Assembly: GCA_963556195.1 (NCBI GenBank)
Contig: OY744525.1
Span: forward strand, 55,387,446-55,451,445
Direction: 5' to 3'
Source of the DNA: Sepiola atlantica
Taxonomy: Eukaryota > Mollusca > Cephalopoda > Sepiida > Sepiolidae
Length of the DNA: 64,000 nucleotides
In this document: positions 9,779 to 21,918 of the stretch, one piece after another
Layout of the letters: each line of letters begins with the position of its first letter
How positions within the stretch are numbered: the stretch's first letter is position 1
The notes under the pieces: model-generated
Told to the model about the DNA's origin: nothing
The model's input: the letters and a program-made list of their open reading frames with translations, nothing else
The model's database searches: none
Program-made: the position numbers and the translations under genes

Positions 9779-10265
9779 GTAAGTGAGAAGTTCGCCAAAC
9801 AAATCAGCTCAGCGGTGGAAAATTGTTATTTTTCATCTAATGTGCGGGTTGTGTTCTGTACAAAACCTCTGTTACCATCCTCTCGAAAAGACGTCCTGTC
9901 CCCCCCCCCACCATAAAAATAATGCAATTTATCTTTTTAAATGTAATTGCAGTGCCAATTACGTGGGCCGGACCACGTTGAGATTAGACAACAGAGTGCA
10001 GCAACACATCCCCAGTAAAATCAGGAATGGAACCTTCCGGTCACGGGACGTTCTAAGAAATACATACGGTTCTTCGATAACTGACCACCTGATAAATAAC
10101 CCGTTGTGCGCAACGAACTTTAGCACAGATTCATTTTCCATCTTAAGCTGTGCTCACTCATCTTATCATTTGAAAATCTTGGAAATTATCCACGTACGCC
10201 TCAAGAGACCCTCCCTCTGCAAACAGAAGGAGTGTCTCTTGGAGTTGAGTGCGATTAGTCTCTAA
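9779..10265 (+). pseudogene. GIY-YIG endonuclease domain of the Penelope-like element
   Basis: Downstream of the RT frame change, the protein continues as SEKFAKQISSAVENCY and SSNVRVVFCTKP. After a shift in the C run (9900-9910) it reads AIYLFKCNCSANYVGRT, matching the GIY (here IYL) and YVG parts of the GIY-YIG nuclease fold, then a basic stretch. The domain would nick target DNA to prime reverse transcription. It ends with the TAA at 10263-10265. The final part also lies inside the right inverted repeat. Inactivated by frameshifts unless these are sequencing errors in homopolymers, which is possible because two of three lie in T or C runs. Confidence 0.8.
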
Positions 10266-10359
10266 GACACAAGCTCCATTCCATATAACATCACGCTTAT
10301 TTTATTCTAAATTCTAACGTTTTGGGGGTTTTCCCCTTCATAACATAACGCTAATTTCA

Positions 10360-10558
10360 TTTTAAATATGAAAGGGTTTTTTTTAAATCCCACGATATCA
10401 GTCTTGTAAAGTGTGGGCGAAACTAGTCGACTGGCAAAAAAAAAAAAAGTTTTTTTTTTCTCATCCCCTAAATTCCCTTAATTTTTTAATTATGAAAAAT
10501 TCAACACATCTTCCCTTCATTATTGCATTAATAGAGTTTTGTACCCCCTCCAAAATAA

Positions 10559-10616
<58 letters not shown>

Positions 10617-11199
10617 GTGTGTAAATACGCTGCTATGATGAGAAATAAAGGAAATCCTTCCCTTCCGCCTGAACACATTCTTCATGACTGGCGCCGTTTA
10701 TACAATTTAGACCTTTTTTTCTTTCAGTTCGTTCAGTTCAACTTTCACATTTTTACATTTTTATTTCCGTTTAAAGAACATTTTTTTATTTTTGATACGC
10801 GAAGAAAAAAGCAACAACTTTATCTTATATTTATCTTTTTCGTTTTGTTTTGATTGTAAACAGAAAATAAAACACGTGGGAAAAGGAAAGGCCAAATCCA
10901 TTTGAGATGTGTCCTCCTGTTTTCTTTATAACTTCGCAGCCACCGCCTCATTAGGCCCAAACACATAAACACAATAAAGAAAGAGTGTACATTGATATAC
11001 ATGTATGGGAGTGGGCGAATTGTTATAAAAACCGTATGATGACAGTCGGGAATATAAAATATAAATATTCTCATAACGACCGATGGCCATTTCTGGAATG
11101 GGATTCCATTACTCTCCATGTATTATAGCCGAGGTTTGGATGGTTCCATTCCTCTTCGGTCTTTCCATCCTTCCAGCCTATTCACATCAGGTTTCCGTG
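10360..11199. other. Intergenic with homopolymers and (TA)n
   Basis: An A run and a T run at 10437-10459, (TA)n at 10560-10610, then AT-rich DNA. No gene recognised. Confidence 0.5.
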
Positions 11200-11203
11200 G
11201 TAC

Positions 11204-11789
11204 TGTAGCAGTCACCTCCTCCTTTCAAAACATAACTACACCGGTTTGCCGGTAGGTGGCGCTTTTTCACCGACAGGTGGCGCCGTAAAGCGACACCAGA
11301 GTTATCTGCCCTTCGGACTATAAGAGCCGGTGCAAAACGGAAATTCTCTCTCTTCCTCACCGACCTGCCTCGGCAGACAGACGCTGACACTAGCGTTCCG
11401 TTTCACTCTTCTCTGGTCGGCAGAACGACGCTAATACACTAGCGCTTCGTCTCACGCTTTTCTTCTCAACCAGCATAACAACTACCAACACACGTGGGCA
11501 AACAACGGTAAGAGTTCTCAACTCGTTTTCTTTGTGTACGGCTTTTCAAAGACTTTTCCTACGCCGGATTCATTCATTTCTTCTTATACCTTTTTCAAGA
11601 ACTGTTTTTCCATCTACACACATGCATACATCACACACTTCATCATTCCACGTACACACACGTTCAATAAACGTTATTTGAACTACTTCATTTTTGTTTG
11701 TTAATTATTACTCTGTCTTTGCATGCAACAATTGCTTGATTTACTGAACACGTTTATAATCGGGGGAACACGACCCTCGGTCCCGAACA
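11204..11789 (+). mobile_element. Solo LTR (586 bp), same family as 1485-2154
   Basis: Begins tgtagcagtcacctcc and ends cggtcccgaaca, flanked by a perfect 4-bp duplication gtac (11200-11203, 11790-11793). Contains a TATA-like actataagagc near 11318, two copies of the GC-richer tandem unit (the other LTR has three) and an AATAAA signal in ttcaataaacg near 11665. 4-bp duplications fit many Gypsy elements. No internal region remains, so LTR-LTR recombination is the likely cause. Confidence 0.85.
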
Positions 11790-11824
11790 GTACCAATGGA
11801 TGTTGTTGACAACCCGTTTCTTTA

Positions 11825-12311
11825 GCAGGGTGATTATAATATAGAAAGCAGCAGCAGCAAATGTTGTTTTTTAAGTATCGATGCTCGATTCGACAAAAGC
11901 TCACCGCCGAAAATCTGCGCGTACTTGAAAAACCGAAACACACAGCTGTCTTTTTTCGTTCCCGGTATTCTTCTTTCAGATCTAACGCATATGAGTAAGT
12001 CCTTCAAAATAGCCTCGGTCAAGTTGCGCACACGCATTCACGAACTACTGTACGCCCAGCAAGAGCACATACTTGCGGCTCACCCAAACTCACGTACACA
12101 CATTACACACACTGCCATACGCAAACTCGTGTGACGCCAGCCGAAATAAACATAGCTGTTCTATTTCTCCTTACACACAGAATAACTCTTTCTTCACCTA
12201 GAACGTTCTTGGAACACGTTGAACGTTAATTCATTACAAAGTCTTTATTCTTCGTTGTCTTAAAAAGTGTTAAATACAACTTAAATATATTTGTTTGGAG
12301 CGACTTTGTCA

Positions 12312-12312
<1 letters not shown>
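11825..12312 (+). repeat. LTR-like direct repeat A
   Basis: About 430 bp alignable by eye with 13365-13848 (shared agcagcagcaaatgttg-like start, ctttcagatctaacgc-like middle, ctttcttcaccta, ttcgttgtcttaa, ending gactttgt). The pair encloses about 1.1 kb, suggesting LTRs of a decayed retrotransposon. AATAAA occurs at 12146-12151. No clean TG...CA ends or target duplication were found, so another tandem arrangement is possible. Confidence 0.5.

Positions 12313-12379
<67 letters not shown>
12313..12379. repeat. (TA)n microsatellite
   Basis: About 33 TA units, expanded inside the A copy of the repeat pair. Confidence 0.95.
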
Positions 12380-12380
<1 letters not shown>

Positions 12381-13364
12381 GGAAATCGCTCCAGACAAGG
12401 CATGGAGCCACTTGATACAAGAAACTAAAACAATTACTACTTCAAGATGAAAAACTAGCCAACGATGAATGCTATATGGATAGATTCCGACCCAGAAAAC
12501 AGCAATTATTCCCCCTTTGTCAGAAACATTGCTCATGAAATGTGAGGACTAAAGGACAAAATAAGGGAAGCGAGACTTACGAGGCTGCCGAAAGTAAACC
12601 CAAAGTCCACTTTCTGCTCTCTTTTGTACATTTCTTTTGATATTCTACACAAATTGGTGACCCCGGCGTTGGAGGACACATAAAAATGGTGACCAGCTAA
12701 AGAAACACTACCCCTCCCGAAAACTCTATCCATCAAATTTGATTCTTGTAAACACTCGTGCTTTCTTCTTCACATCACTAGCACATTGGGGATCCACGAC
12801 TACAAAGAACAACTCAGTCTTTTGGGCGAACTCCGTGTTTCGATTCTATCCAACTTCATGACTACTGAGAAGCTTTCTCTTTGCACGCATTACACATATA
12901 TACATACATTTAATCCACGTGGACAGGGCATCTACTACAAAAATGTCCACTCTGGTATTTTAACATGCAACGCTTCAGCACACATCTCTAACGAAGAAAA
13001 ACGCAGCGATTTCGAATGGACACAAAACCAACTTACAAAAACACAAAATTCGTGATCTGTCAATCTACAAATCCGACTTCTAAGTCAACACAACATTCAG
13101 ATACCGTGTAAAAAAAAATAGCTTGTCGCCATTACACATGCCGAGAATTAAACAAAAAATACCCATCAAGATGACGCCATTTTTAAAACGCACGTACAAC
13201 GTAAAAGAAGTAACAACTAATTCCATAAGAAGAGTTATAAAAAAGTAAAAAATGATACATAAACTTTATTTATTCTTTATCGCTGCAGACAAGACACAGC
13301 AAACAGCAATTATTCAACCATTAGGATTCTCATGTGAACATCGTTCCAGAAAGGGGAATTTTAC
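12380..13364 (+). other. Region between LTR-like repeats, with a primer-site-like leader
   Basis: At about 12652 the sequence attggtgaccccggcgttgg resembles the leader just inside the left LTR of many invertebrate Gypsy elements (family memory). An 89-residue open frame (12786-13055) has no recognised Gag motif. No RT or integrase is visible, so any element is non-autonomous or mostly deleted. Confidence 0.4.
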
Positions 13365-13850
13365 GGGAAGCAGCAGTAGCGAACGTTGTTTTTCAAGTAT
13401 CGACTATTGGTTAGACTAAAGCTCAAATCAGCAGCTTCTTTTAACCAATCAGAGACGCAAAAATATTCACTGCCAAAAATTGGCGCGTAAAATTAAAACC
13501 TAAAAAAAAAACAGCTTTCTTCTTCTTTTCCGGTGCTTTTCTTTCAAACCTACGCGTGTGAGAAGATCCTTCAAAATAGCCAAGAAGCACACACATGCAC
13601 GTCCAGTAAGAGCACATACACACTGTCCACACAACTCACTTACATATGCGTTACACACACAGCCGCACGCGGCGTCAGTCGAAGCAAATATTCCTACTCA
13701 ATTTCTCCTTACACGCAAAAAAACTCTTTCTTCACCTAAAAAGTTGTTAGGATACTCTAAACTCTCATTCATTACGAAGTCTATTATTCGTTGTCTTAAC
13801 AAGTTGTCAATAAAAATGAATAATTTTGTATGGATAGACTTTGTAAGTCT
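13365..13850 (+). repeat. LTR-like direct repeat B
   Basis: Partner of 11825-12312 in the same orientation; well diverged, with several indels. It ends close to the 3' end of the LINE at 13866, which may have inserted here. Confidence 0.5.
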
Positions 13851-13879
13851 TCCTTTATTTATAGAACATAGTTAACGCC

Positions 13880-15712
13880 AAACAAGGCATGCTGACAGTG
13901 TATATGTAAGGAGCTACTGAGAATTAGGATGAAAGTTTTGGGGGTCATCCTAAATTGGGAGCTGTGCAGCGAGATGCTTGTTCCCATTAGTTTTAAATTT
14001 CTGCATGTCGGTAGAGTCGGGGAAACAGGGAGCAAGGAGGGAGTTCTAAAGTCCGGCAGCACGAGGAAAGAAGCTATTGGGGTAGAAGGCTCTCCGGCAT
14101 CTGGGGACCTCAACAGTAAATGGATGGGATTTAGCTGATTGCCGGTTTGGTCGAGTGTATTTAGGTCGAGGGGGCACCAGAGCAGCAAGTTAATCGGAGC
14201 ACATTCCATTGAAGTATTTGTAAAACAAGCACAACATTGCGGCGATGGGACAGGGGCTGGAGTTTGGTGGATAGTGAGGGACCTATTAGATTAGCGACTC
14301 CTTTCTGGACTTGTTTAAGAGGGAAAGACTAGTGAACGGTGCACCAGCCCGGATGTTACAACAATACTCCATGCATGGGCGGATGGTGGCTTTGTTTATA
14401 TATAGGATACTGTCATGTGTGAGAAGATTACTAGTACGGTAGAGGGAGCAGCAGCCTTGGCAATGTCTTCTTTGTATTTGTTCCAATTCATGCTAGCTGT
14501 GAATGTTAAGCCGAGGAGTTTGAACGTTGAACTCTCAGATAAGAGATTATTTTCCATGGCAATCGGCGGTTTAAGATGGCTTTTTCTAGTTGTTGAAAGA
14601 TATGGACTTTGTCGTAGCAGCATTCAATATTACCATCCACTTATGACCCCAATCTACTACAGACTGGATGTCACTTTCTAAGGATTCAGCCATTGTCTCG
14701 AATATGTGCGCGTCCGTTTTACCCACATGATGAGAGTAGAAAGTGGTGTCGTCAGCAAATATACCCATCTCACACACAATATCATCAGATAGGGCGTTTA
14801 TGAAAATCATTAAACAATAGAGGTTAAAGATCGGTCACTGAGGTACACCTGCATTTATGCGATGTTGTTTTGATAAACGGTCATCGAGGACAATCTGGAT
14901 TATTGTTTTGGTTAGGAAGGACTTAATCATATTAAATCTGCGTCCAGTAATACCATATGAATTAACATTTATAAGAAGACCTATATATGAAGCGCTACCG
15001 CCATAGCTTCACCTGCCTGGTCTAGTGTATGGTATATGTGTTCGAGATGACCGTTAGGATATCCACAGTAGACCGTGCTTGCCTAAATCCATACAGATAG
15101 TCAGAAAGAAGTTTAATATTAACGAGGTGACGTACTATCGCTAGATTGATTAAGGATTCAAAGATTTTTGCAAAGAGCGGGAGTAGACTGATGTGGCTAT
15201 ACTTCTGAGAGTCAGTTATATCTCCAGAATTCTTGAAGACTGGTACCACAGAGGCAATTTTCCAGCAATCAGGGAAGCAAGATTCGGCAAGGCATTTTTC
15301 TAGAATTTCTAGAAGACAGGGGCCAGTTCAGCAGGGCATTTCTTTATTAATATTACTAGTATAAGATCAGGATCACATGCTTTGGAGGTGTCAGGGTTTT
15401 TTTACGGTGTCCCGAACATGAGATGGGGTGATGACCAGGTCATCAAGTGTGGCTTCAGTCCGCAATGGAAATTTTGGGAGGAAGTGGTTTGCAGAGTTTA
15501 AAGTGGAGTTTAAGGCGAAGTTCATGACAAGTAGTTCAGCCTTATCAGTTGCTGTGCAAACGACATCATTGGGGTTGTATAGCGGTGTAATTCTTGATTG
15601 TCCATTGTTCACCACACTATTGTGGATTTTCCAGAAAATACCAAGTTTCTACGACTGAATGCGTTTTCTGGTTATCTCTGTGTACGTTCTCTTTGCTTCA
15701 CCTACGACAGTC
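13880..15712 (-). pseudogene. LINE reverse transcriptase and C-terminal region (broken)
   Basis: Minus-strand pieces in order: VVNNGQSRITPLYN (linker), VPVFKNSGDITDSQKYSHIS and LLSDYLYGFRQARSTVDILT (RT region), the catalytic FADDTTF near 14745-14760, SVVDWGHKWMVILNAATTK, LLGLTFTASMNWNKY, IRPCMEYCCNIRAGA, then shifted frames encoding the typical LINE end near 14100-13900. At least four frame changes or stops separate them. The paralogue at 29087-29758 keeps the last part open for 223 codons and helps to order the pieces. Confidence 0.8.
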
Positions 15713-16690
15713 TTACAATTTTTTTCTTGACGCTACAAATGTCTGTCTATTCTTAGTTGCCTTATAGCGGCCGAATTGTTGGAATACTTGCTGTCTCTGA
15801 GCAATAGCAGCTGCACATTTCGAGGTGAACCATTGTGGAGAGTGGGGCTTGCTATAGAATTTGCACATGGAGACATATGCTTCAATGCCTACTTTGACCC
15901 ATTTTGTTACATCATTTGTGTACTGATCAGCAAGAAGATAAAAATGTTCACTCCATGGGGCGTCACTGATATGATCTCTGATGGAATAAAAATCAGCCTG
16001 CTTGTAGTATCTCGTCGTTTTGAGCAACGGCTTATTAGCTTTGGTACGAGATTTTAGAGTTATATCAATCATTACCACAAGGTGATCAGCGTTCCCGAGC
16101 AGGATATAGAGATTCATCATACAAGCCTCAGGCAATGAGATCAAGAACAGGTCGAGAAGTGAGGCTTGCTGGTCCACACGATCAATTACACGGGTCGGGA
16201 AAGTGGCAGTCTGTGAAAAGGAGTGCATTGTGGAGAAACTATACGTTGAGTTACCTGCTGCGTCTGTATAGCTGTAAGCTCCACGCCAGTCACGGCGATG
16301 TGCGTTAAAATCCCCAAATACATGTATTTGTGCTCCCAGGTCAAGTGAAAGTGATGTATCTATGCTTTAAGATACAAAGTTAAGCAGGGTACGTAGGCTT
16401 GGTCATCTTATTCTACCCAATATACTCTAGTCGATATGAGGGTGTTCCGAACATAAACTACTAGCCCGTGCATATGTTTGTCAGAGTCTTTTCGGTAGAG
16501 TGGGAGGTATTCAGGCATGTCAAAATGTTGTGAGGAGATTGAGGATTGTAGGTTTTTCACTTAGTGCTTGGATATCCGGGGAGTTTACTTGGAAAAAGGT
16601 TTCTACGTTATTGATGTTGGTTCTAAGCCCCCGGATATTTGTGATAGCAGGCCTCAAGGGCGGAGGCGAAGGTGTTTTTTGGTGGGTGTC
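15713..16690 (-). pseudogene. LINE apurinic-type endonuclease and linker (broken)
   Basis: On the minus strand near 16690-16600 the frame reads AITNIRGLRTNINNVETFF and SPDIQALSE, the usual start of a LINE AP-like endonuclease with the catalytic Glu region. The middle is frameshifted. Near 16322-16300 the frame reads FGDFNAHRRDW (the GDFNAH motif), continuing without a stop through FPTRVIDRVDQQASLLDLFL and NADHLVVMIDI (endonuclease end with its conserved His). It then runs into the linker WFTSKCAAAIAQRQQ before the RT. It would nick target DNA for primed reverse transcription. Interrupted, not functional. Confidence 0.75.
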
Positions 16691-16794
16691 CGTTTAAGGT
16701 TTATTTCTTTTATTTTGCATTGCATAGTTTGGTTTTAGATCGAATGGGGAGGGCAAAGTGGGTGATTTTTCTCCCTCTGCTGATTAGTGTTAAA

Positions 16795-17695
16795 ATGAGG
16801 TAACGGAATGGGCCAACGCAGGCATTGAAGCACATACCCCAATGGGAATATTCTGCAGCAAGACCAACTGTCTACAATGGTTCACCTCGAAATGTGCAGC
16901 TGCTATATGCAGCAAGCATTCCGACAATTCGGCCGCCATTAGTAAACTGCGAATGGACAGAAATTTATAGCGTCCAGAAAAAATTGTAAGACTGTGGTAG
17001 GTGAAGCAAAGAGAACGTATACAGAGATGACCAAAAAACGCATTCAGTCGCAGAAACTTGGCACTTGTGAGTTCTGGAAAATCTTCAATAGTGTAGTGAA
17101 CAATGGGCAATCAACAATTGCCCCGCTATCCAACCGCAATGATGTCGTTTGCACGGCAACTGATAAGACTGAACTACTTATCCAGTATTTAGCCTTAAGC
17201 TTTACTTTGGACTCCGTAACCCACTCTCTCCCAAATTTCCCATTGCGAACATTAAGCCACACTTGATAATCTGTCCATCACCCTATCTCATGTTCGAGAC
17301 ATCATAAAAAACCTTGACCCATCCAAAGCATATGGCCCTGATCTTATACCAGTAATAGTAATAAAGAAATGCTCTGCTGAACTGGCCCCTGTCCTCTAGA
17401 AACTCTTCAACAAATTCCTTGCCGAATCTTGCTTCCAAGATACCTGGACAATTGTCTCTGTGGTACCAGTCTTCAATGAATTCAAGAGAGAGAACTGACT
17501 CTCAGAAGTATAGCCACATTAGTCTATTCCCGCTCTTAGTTAAAATCTTTGAATCCTTAATCAATCTAGCGATAGTCTGTCACCTCGTTAATGTTAAACT
17601 TCTTTCTGGCTATTATTAGTATGGGTTTAGGCAAGCACGGTTCACTGCGGATATCCGAACGGTCATTTCCGAAAGCATATACTAGGTATGTGCAA
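16795..17695 (+). pseudogene. Second LINE fragment, inverted relative to the first
   Basis: Plus-strand copy of the same LINE region: VTEWANAGIEAHTPMGIF, WFTSKCAAAI, then VVNNGQSTIAPLSNRNDVVC, and the RT start VVPVFNEFK/SQKYSHISLFPLLVKIFE and LLSGYY. The FADD region is absent. It matches the minus-strand copy at about 15010-15920, giving a diverged inverted duplication of about 0.9 kb with a 0.9-kb spacer. Confidence 0.75.
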
Positions 17696-18534
17696 AGTCA
17701 ATGTCTGATTCCCAAAATGTAAAACATTTTAACTCCTCTCTCTACATAAAATTAACCAAAATTCAGGAAATCAACCAATTTTAATTCAATTTTCAATATT
17801 TATTAATCAACGATCACGAAATATAATTTTTCTTAAAATCGTAGTGAAAATGTATTATTTGTTGAAAACAAAATACACTTTTACTAAAGTTATATTTTTA
17901 AGTATTAAGAAAAAAAAGGATGAAGTTTTTGTTTCAATGAAAATAAAGCACTGTAGTTGTTACCAATTAAGTTGTTTTTTTAATATTTAATATATATTAC
18001 GAAAAAAAGCCCCTGAATTCTGTGGTAATCAAACGACTATAACGCTAAGAAAAATTAATCTCCAACCTACACCGTAACCAGCCTTTTCTCTACAGCAGAA
18101 CCACATATCATTCTATTGGATTAATTTGTCCTGGATTTACAATAGTTTGACCACATTTAACGCAGTTTCTACGTACTTTTGAACGATGAATAAAATATTC
18201 ATACTTAACCATTTCCTTACTGGACTTTTTTTCACTGGACTTTTTTCTATCTGGACATTTTCTGCATTCTGACAACCTTCTCACACACTTACATCAACGT
18301 TCTATTATCTTCTAAAATATTTCAAGGTTTTAATTTTGGCTACTTTCCTGCCGACTTATCTATCTATGTAATTCCTCTAGTGATAAGATTCTGATCTTTG
18401 AAAAGTCTGGCTTAAGGAAAGAAAAATAAACACGTTTTTACTGAATACACTTTGAATTGAACAACTGAAGATTTAATAGATTTGTCATTCTCACATTTTT
18501 TATTTCTCTTTTTTCATCTTTCTCTCTCTATCTC

Positions 18535-18538
<4 letters not shown>
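17696..18538. other. AT-rich; contains a relic of the 35.6-36.4 kb foldback family
   Basis: No gene. At 18340-18425, gacttatctatctatg followed by gataagattctgatctttga, then ctggcttaagga, is a diverged relative of the arms at 35661-35730 and 36238-36280. Here the hammerhead core reads ctagtga rather than ctgatga, so it is degenerate. Confidence 0.55.

Positions 18539-18588
<50 letters not shown>
18539..18588. repeat. (TA)n microsatellite
   Basis: About 24 TA units after a CT-rich lead. Confidence 0.95.
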
Positions 18589-18595
<7 letters not shown>

Positions 18596-19616
18596 AGGCG
18601 TAAAAATATATGTTTGTAGATATATTTTTCATTATATAGCCAAAACTATTCAAGGTAAAAGCTCGATGATTTTAAAAGTTAACAAAAGAGCATATATAAA
18701 TAAACAATATTACACTAAATTCAAGTGACCAAGTTTTTATTAATTTTTAAAAATAAAATACTGCGGTACATTTTGACGGATCTTGTCGCACATAGATGAA
18801 CAACCAAAATGTGTATGTCCATTCAGTATCTTTCACCCATGTTGCTTATCAGAAATCCAAAGTTTGCCTCCCCCCAAAATATATTGTAAAGCAGCAAATA
18901 GAAAATATTAGAAAACAAGCAACTAACATTGAATCCAAGTTGCCCAAAGATAATAAATAAATAAATAAAAAAAATAAAAAAAATATATGCGTTTAGCTAC
19001 GAAAATGGAATTATTTGAAACTGATCTGACAAATTGACCAATGGTCGCATCTAAATATCTCCAGAATTTGAATTTTTGTAATTTTCTTGCAAATCGCAAA
19101 AGATATTTTCGTGGGTAACCGGATCGACTTCTAGTTTCGAGCAAATCCAGTACATTTGCTCTTCATACACTTTTGCTCGCTGTCTCTCCTCCCCCTTTCT
19201 CTAGACTCACTCTCTCCACCACCTCCCATTTACGAAGGCTCGCTCCCTCCCTCTTACACTCACCCCCTTTTACCCTAACATTCGCTCCTACTCCGTGCAA
19301 TCTCGTTCCATATATTAAGCTTCTTCAAACTAATATTATCTTCATTGGAGCGTGAAATATTTCTTGCAACAACTAAATGCAAAATCCCACCCACTCCCCA
19401 TCTTACTCACCGCCGCCGCCTTCTCTACCGAACAACAACCCCTTACCCGCCCCTCCCCTCCAAGAAAGACCCACTCATTTTTCGCATCTTTTTTTGTTAT
19501 GAATTTTGTTTTTTGTTTTTTTTAGATTTACAAAGATTCACCGTTTTCTTTGAGTTTGCGTTTTTATTCCAACATTTGAAAATGACTTGATTAAAATTTG
19601 TTTTGAAAAACTCCCT
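18589..19616. other. Intergenic, no gene recognised
   Basis: AT-rich, then a pyrimidine-rich block at 19165-19480 that gives long but low-complexity open frames rich in Pro, Leu and Ser. Not supported as coding. Confidence 0.45.
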
Positions 19617-19638
19617 CTTTCTTCTTCTTCTTCTTCTT

Positions 19639-19669
<31 letters not shown>

Positions 19670-19709
19670 TTATTATTATTATTATTATTATCATCATTAT
19701 TATTATTAT

Positions 19710-19746
<37 letters not shown>
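19617..19746. repeat. Compound triplet microsatellite (CTT)n(ATT)n(AGT)n
   Basis: (CTT)n 19617-19668, (ATT)n with two ATC units 19669-19710, (AGT)n 19711-19746. Each block differs from the next by one base per unit, suggesting stepwise mutation and re-expansion. Confidence 0.95.
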
Positions 19747-19747
<1 letters not shown>

Positions 19748-21645
19748 TCTCTTCATTTCTCTTTCTTTTCCCTCCTACAAAGAAGCCCCTTATCCTCTTA
19801 ACCACGTCACCTCCCTCTCAACCGAGAAAACGTAATTTTTACTGTTTTACGAAATAATGTTTTTGTTTAAAATCTCTACATATTTTCAAGAAATGTTGAA
19901 GGAAAAAGTCGGTCAATTGGTGCACACATTTTTTAATGTATTTTTAAAAAATATTTTTCTCTCATTCATTTTTGTTTATCGTGTAAACATATTCTGAAAA
20001 TTCTCGCCTCGGTGAATGTTTTCTTTAGAATGTAAACTATTTTAAAATCACTGTTAAACTGTCAATAAACATGTATTGTTTTTTTTTCCTACAAAATTTT
20101 TAAGCTGATTAAAAAGATAAACACATTCTTCAAAACTTTAATATTTTAAAAAACTTAGCAAATCATAGCAAATCAATATCAAGAATAAGAATTATATATT
20201 TCTTTTTTATTCCTATATTCTTAAAATTATCTTTAAAATATTTATTATGTTACGATCGAGATTGTATTGTCTTTCCCTTGCCCTGACTATTAGGAGAGGA
20301 GGAAGGCGTACGCGACCGAACACAGACCACGGCACGCTTCTTTCTTTCCTTCACTCCTCTCCCCCCCCCCCCCTTGAGATGAGTAACAGCAAATTACAGG
20401 ATGTAGGGTTTACACTCATTCTCCCACTTGAATCAAAGGTGTGGACCAGAAAAGGGATGCCATCAAACAATAGAGAAGAATGTGAGCAGCCATAGAATAT
20501 ATATATACAAAACATCGTTTGACGAAGTTATAAAAAATGACCAAAATATCAAATATCTTTAGTCGCGAACCCAGGTCGTGACAATTTAAATAACATTTTG
20601 GAGAACTTATAATCTTATATATAGAATAGAGATTTTACTCTGTTCTTTTGGCAGATATAGCTTTTTAACCAAATACTACGTATACAGACTTGCTTCGTCA
20701 CCAACTTAGCCCAATTATTGGTACGTGTTTCCAAAGAACATTAAATTAATTTTCATTCAAATTCATCGATTTTTATATTTACTCCGATCAACAGTTACCT
20801 CTTTACTTGAAAAAGAAGTAGAAGTAAATAAGCCCCACAGCACTAAATGTTCATCTTTAAAACAATTAAACCGTAGATAAATAAGGGAATAAATCTTGTT
20901 TGAGTAACTTTTTCGTGTTACACCGTGCGTTAGAGCACTTCATATTAATCACTATTTTGACTGACGATTAAACAGCTGATAAAAAAGCAAATACCAAAAT
21001 TTCGTTTTCCGATTAAAAATGATACAAAACATCACAAAATCATTTTCCGGGAGATCTTTCTTAGAATATACATAACAAAACGAACACCTAACATGAATTT
21101 TATATTAAAAAAAAAGCTAAACAAATATTATGCAATATTTTTCACTTTTTACGTGACGCATAAATGCTTATGTTTTCGATATATAATTACTGCCAGGTTT
21201 CTTGTTTGCTTATAACGAAACAAACTATAAAAAACACGTACTATTTTCTTCGTAGTTACTTTCTGTGTAATCAATTGATTCAATCGACTATGTTATTAGG
21301 TAAGCAATTATTGCATCTATTACGAATATTCAATTGATGTACAAATTCGAAGAATGTATACGCTTATTTCTCAGCGTTGTTTGCTTTCTGTTAACATAGA
21401 TTAAGATGTCGTTGGAACCAAGTATAGCATTAAATTCGGTCTTCAAAATAAACAAACATCATTCTGGAAATACTTGGTAACACAAATCACTATTAAAGAA
21501 CATAATATCTTGATAACATGGCACGTTCACTTACAAGGCTTAACCTTTGACAGTCATGTATACGTTTTTATTTGTTGCGTCACAAATCCTCTCTCCCCCT
21601 TCTTAAATAGATTAAATAACTGTTTGAGGTGTCATCATCCGGAAA
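19747..21645. other. AT-rich intergenic, nothing recognised
   Basis: About 1.9 kb with no coding signal. A C run lies at 20361-20374. No repeat relationship to the rest of the window was noticed. Confidence 0.4.
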
Positions 21646-21686
<41 letters not shown>

Positions 21687-21832
21687 CAATAATAATAATA
21701 AGGATAATAATAGTAATACTAATACTAATAGTAATAATAATAGTAATAATAATACTACTAGTAATAATAATAATAATAGTAATAGTACAACTACTACCAC
21801 CACTACTACTACTACTAATAATAATAATACTG

Positions 21833-21918
<86 letters not shown>
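21646..21918. repeat. Compound triplet microsatellite (ACT)n/(AAT)n
   Basis: (ACT)n to 21685, then interspersed AAT, AGT and ACT blocks, ending in a pure (AAT)n of over 20 units. The long open frames over it are artefacts of the triplet period. Confidence 0.95.

Larger units (their letters stand above)
8384..10359 (+). mobile_element. Penelope-like element, 5'-truncated, with inverted terminal copies
   Basis: Contains a Penelope-type reverse transcriptase and a C-terminal GIY-YIG endonuclease region. The 3' end (10024-10359) is present again as an inverted copy at the 5' end (8384-8725), so the element is bounded by about 340-bp inverted repeats with moderate divergence. The left copy is joined at 8725/8726 to a 5'-truncated RT. 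Inverted partial copies at 5' ends are typical of this order (family knowledge). No clear target duplication was seen. Confidence 0.85.
13866..16690 (-). mobile_element. LINE (Jockey/CR1-like), near full-length ORF2 relic
   Basis: Minus-strand non-LTR retrotransposon with endonuclease and reverse transcriptase regions in order and many frameshifts. Its 3' end on the minus strand corresponds to the 3' ends of the truncated copies at 28766 and 32981. Segments are described separately. The clade is not resolved; motif phrasing fits the Jockey/CR1 group. Confidence 0.8.
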
